Source: Bordetella parapertussis (GTDB taxonomy: Bacteria; Pseudomonadota; Gammaproteobacteria; Burkholderiales; Burkholderiaceae_B). Taken from it: DNA of 43,779 nt. The stretch is taken from positions 1 through 43,779 of the forward strand of contig CAMAYM010000008.1 in the NCBI GenBank assembly GCA_945862495.1, in the 5' to 3' direction. Below are positions 42,259 to 43,779 of the stretch, piece after piece (positions within the stretch are counted from its first letter, which is position 1; every line of letters starts with the position of its first letter). Made by a program: the position numbers and the translations under genes. The notes beneath the pieces are model-generated. The model searched no databases and was not told the origin of the DNA. It saw only the letters and a list, made by a program, of their open reading frames with translations.

Positions 42259-43740
42259 TTAATACTTGCGAATAAAGGGATCAGGCATGTCGAGGTCACT
42301 CGACATCCAGACACTCTTGGTCTCAAGGTATTCCTTCACCGCCTCGATGCCACCTTCGCGACCGATGCCACTATCTTTATAGCCACCAAAAGGCGTGGTG
42401 TAGCTGGTCGAACGGTAGTTGTTGACCCATACGGTACCGGCTTTGACGCGCTCTGACATCATCAGCGCACGATGCAAACTCTTGGTCCAGATGCCCGCAG
42501 CCAATCCAAAGCGAATGTCGTTGGCGATGCGAACGGCATCTTCTTCGTCTTTAAATTTAATCACTGACAGCACCGGTCCAAAGACCTCTTCTTGGGCGAT
42601 ACGCATGTCATTGGTGACATCCACAAAAATCGTGGGCTCGACGAATTGACCGCAGCCGTACTCAGGTCCTTTGGGCGCATTGCCACCAAACACGCAGCGT
42701 GCACCCTCGGCTTTAGCGATGTTGATATAGCTCACTACCTTGTCGTACTGAGGCTTGGTCGCGACCGGGCCCATCTGGATATCGGTACGTGCGGGATCAC
42801 CGAGTTTGGCTTTGCTGGCGATCGCGATCAGGCGCTCGATCATTTCGTCATGGATATTTTCCTGTAACAACAGACGTGAGCCTGCCATGCAGGTTTGGCC
42901 GCCGGCGGAGAAAATACCCGTGATGATGCCGTTGGCGGCGCGCGTCAGATCGGCGTCGTCAAACACGATATTGGGGGACTTGCCGCCTAGCTCAAGTGAG
43001 ACCCGTTTGAAATGCTGCGCAGCCAACATATTGACCTTGCGGCCGCCTTCGTCACCACCCGTAAAGGCGATACGGGCGACGTCTGGGTGGACTACGAGTG
43101 GCTCGCCGACTTCGTTGCCAAAACCAGTGATGACGTTGAACACGCCAGGAGGAAAACCTGCTTCACGGAAAAGATCTGCCAATACAAAGAGTGAGACGGA
43201 CGTATGTTCGGAGGGTTTGGCGACGATGGTGTTGCCGGCGCACAGTGCAGGACCGAGTTTCCAGGCGGTCAGCAGCAGGGAGGAGTTCCAGGGGGTGATG
43301 GTGCCGACCACGCCGATCGGCTCGTAACGGATGTAGTTAAACACCTTGGGCTTGTCCATTGGGACAACAGCGCCTTGGATCTTGTCGCATAAGCCGCCGT
43401 AGTAATAAAAGTACTTGGCGACGTAGCGGACCTGACCGCCGACTTCACTGCGCAGTTTGCCGTTGTCGCGACTTTCAGCTTCTGTCAGCGCATCGGCGTG
43501 TTTTTCAATCAAGGCGCCGAGTTTGAACATCAGCATGCCACGGTCGCTAGCGGACATTTTTCCCCAGGGACCTGACATGGCGTCCGAGGCAGCTTTAACG
43601 GCGCGATCGACATCGGCTTTCCCCGCACGCGGAATCAGCGCCCAGGCTTCGCCTGAAAAGGGATCAAGGGACTCAAACCATTGACCTGTCAGTGGGTCGA
43701 CCCATTCGTTATTGATGAACAATTGATGTTTTTGCTGCAT
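42259..43740 (-). CDS. NAD(P)-dependent aldehyde dehydrogenase
   Basis: 493 residues, full length. Catalytic Cys284 in 'GGQTCMAGSR', general-base Glu250 in 'LELGGKSPN' and Asn152 in 'TPWNSSLL' are present; 'FTGGDEGG' replaces the more common 'FTGSTEVG'. It oxidises an aldehyde to the acid; substrate unknown. A GAGA-rich Shine-Dalgarno lies before the ATG near the right edge, and the promoter is outside the window. Convergence with the CoA-transferase/lyase pair suggests, but does not prove, a shared catabolic pathway. Confidence 0.92.
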   Translation of the reverse strand: MQQKHQLFINNEWVDPLTGQWFESLDPFSGEAWALIPRAGKADVDRAVKAASDAMSGPWGKMSASDRGMLMFKLGALIEKHADALTEAESRDNGKLRSEVGGQVRYVAKYFYYYGGLCDKIQGAVVPMDKPKVFNYIRYEPIGVVGTITPWNSSLLLTAWKLGPALCAGNTIVAKPSEHTSVSLFVLADLFREAGFPPGVFNVITGFGNEVGEPLVVHPDVARIAFTGGDEGGRKVNMLAAQHFKRVSLELGGKSPNIVFDDADLTRAANGIITGIFSAGGQTCMAGSRLLLQENIHDEMIERLIAIASKAKLGDPARTDIQMGPVATKPQYDKVVSYINIAKAEGARCVFGGNAPKGPEYGCGQFVEPTIFVDVTNDMRIAQEEVFGPVLSVIKFKDEEDAVRIANDIRFGLAAGIWTKSLHRALMMSERVKAGTVWVNNYRSTSYTTPFGGYKDSGIGREGGIEAVKEYLETKSVWMSSDLDMPDPFIRKY

Positions 43741-43779
43741 GTCTGTCTCTCTGACATAGGTTTTTAGGCAGGCGACAGT

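Noticed and set aside
42755..43327. A 190-codon open frame on the + strand
   Set aside because: Antisense to the well-supported aldehyde dehydrogenase gene.

Overview
The window looks like a chromosome segment of a betaproteobacterium of the order Burkholderiales, most likely an Alcaligenaceae-type lineage. This is inferred from recognisable housekeeping gene runs (waaC-waaA; birA-coaX followed by a short SPOR-type N-terminus; dacC-dat-ybeD-type-lipB-lipA), not from any database search. No rRNA, tRNA, insertion sequence or CRISPR array was recognised, and no stretch longer than about 300 bases lacks a gene.

Positions 1-17684 and 23524-24471 form a surface-glycan region that changes strand several times. 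It holds a partial KAS III (FabH-like) gene, a GT2 glycosyltransferase with a four-helix EamA-type protein and a methyltransferase, and an acyltransferase. Next comes a tightly coupled reverse-strand set: an SDR epimerase, a two-domain oxidoreductase and a WbuB-like GT4. A forward cassette of SxtJ-like protein, DUF5989 protein and carbamoyltransferase follows, then two large GT-C-like membrane proteins, a GT-B-type glycosyltransferase beside rfbB (rmlB), and, far downstream, rfbD (rmlD). Together they suggest synthesis and decoration (carbamoylation, acylation, methylation) of an O-antigen or exopolysaccharide. A leucine-rich-repeat protein kinase closes this block at 16338-17684.

Positions 17837-21601 are a CoA-metabolism unit: family III CoA-transferase, GntR/FCD regulator, crotonase-family enzyme, terminator, then a TauE/SafE permease. 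A 25-bp near-perfect palindrome with a GT-N3-AC core lies upstream and is the likely regulator site. Positions 21789-23488 hold three AT-rich genes for envelope proteins (two lipoproteins and a zinc-ribbon membrane protein). Positions 24495-25478 carry a MazF/PemK-like toxin-antitoxin pair with a visible promoter and palindrome, and a truncated-looking third gene.

Positions 25468-38593 are conserved cell-envelope and cofactor genes: LPS inner core (waaC, waaA), pantothenate kinase and biotin ligase, an MCE-type lipid ABC transporter (STAS-permease fusion, ATPase, MCE protein, lipoprotein), an alpha/beta hydrolase, a penicillin-binding carboxypeptidase, D-amino acid aminotransferase, and the lipoate genes lipB and lipA. 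Positions 38600-40052 hold an orphan ParD-like antitoxin and an HTH-antitoxin/PIN-toxin pair preceded by four phased 9-bp repeats. Positions 40087-43740 hold a second family III CoA-transferase, an HMG-CoA-lyase-family enzyme and, on the opposite strand, an aldehyde dehydrogenase, which points to organic-acid catabolism.
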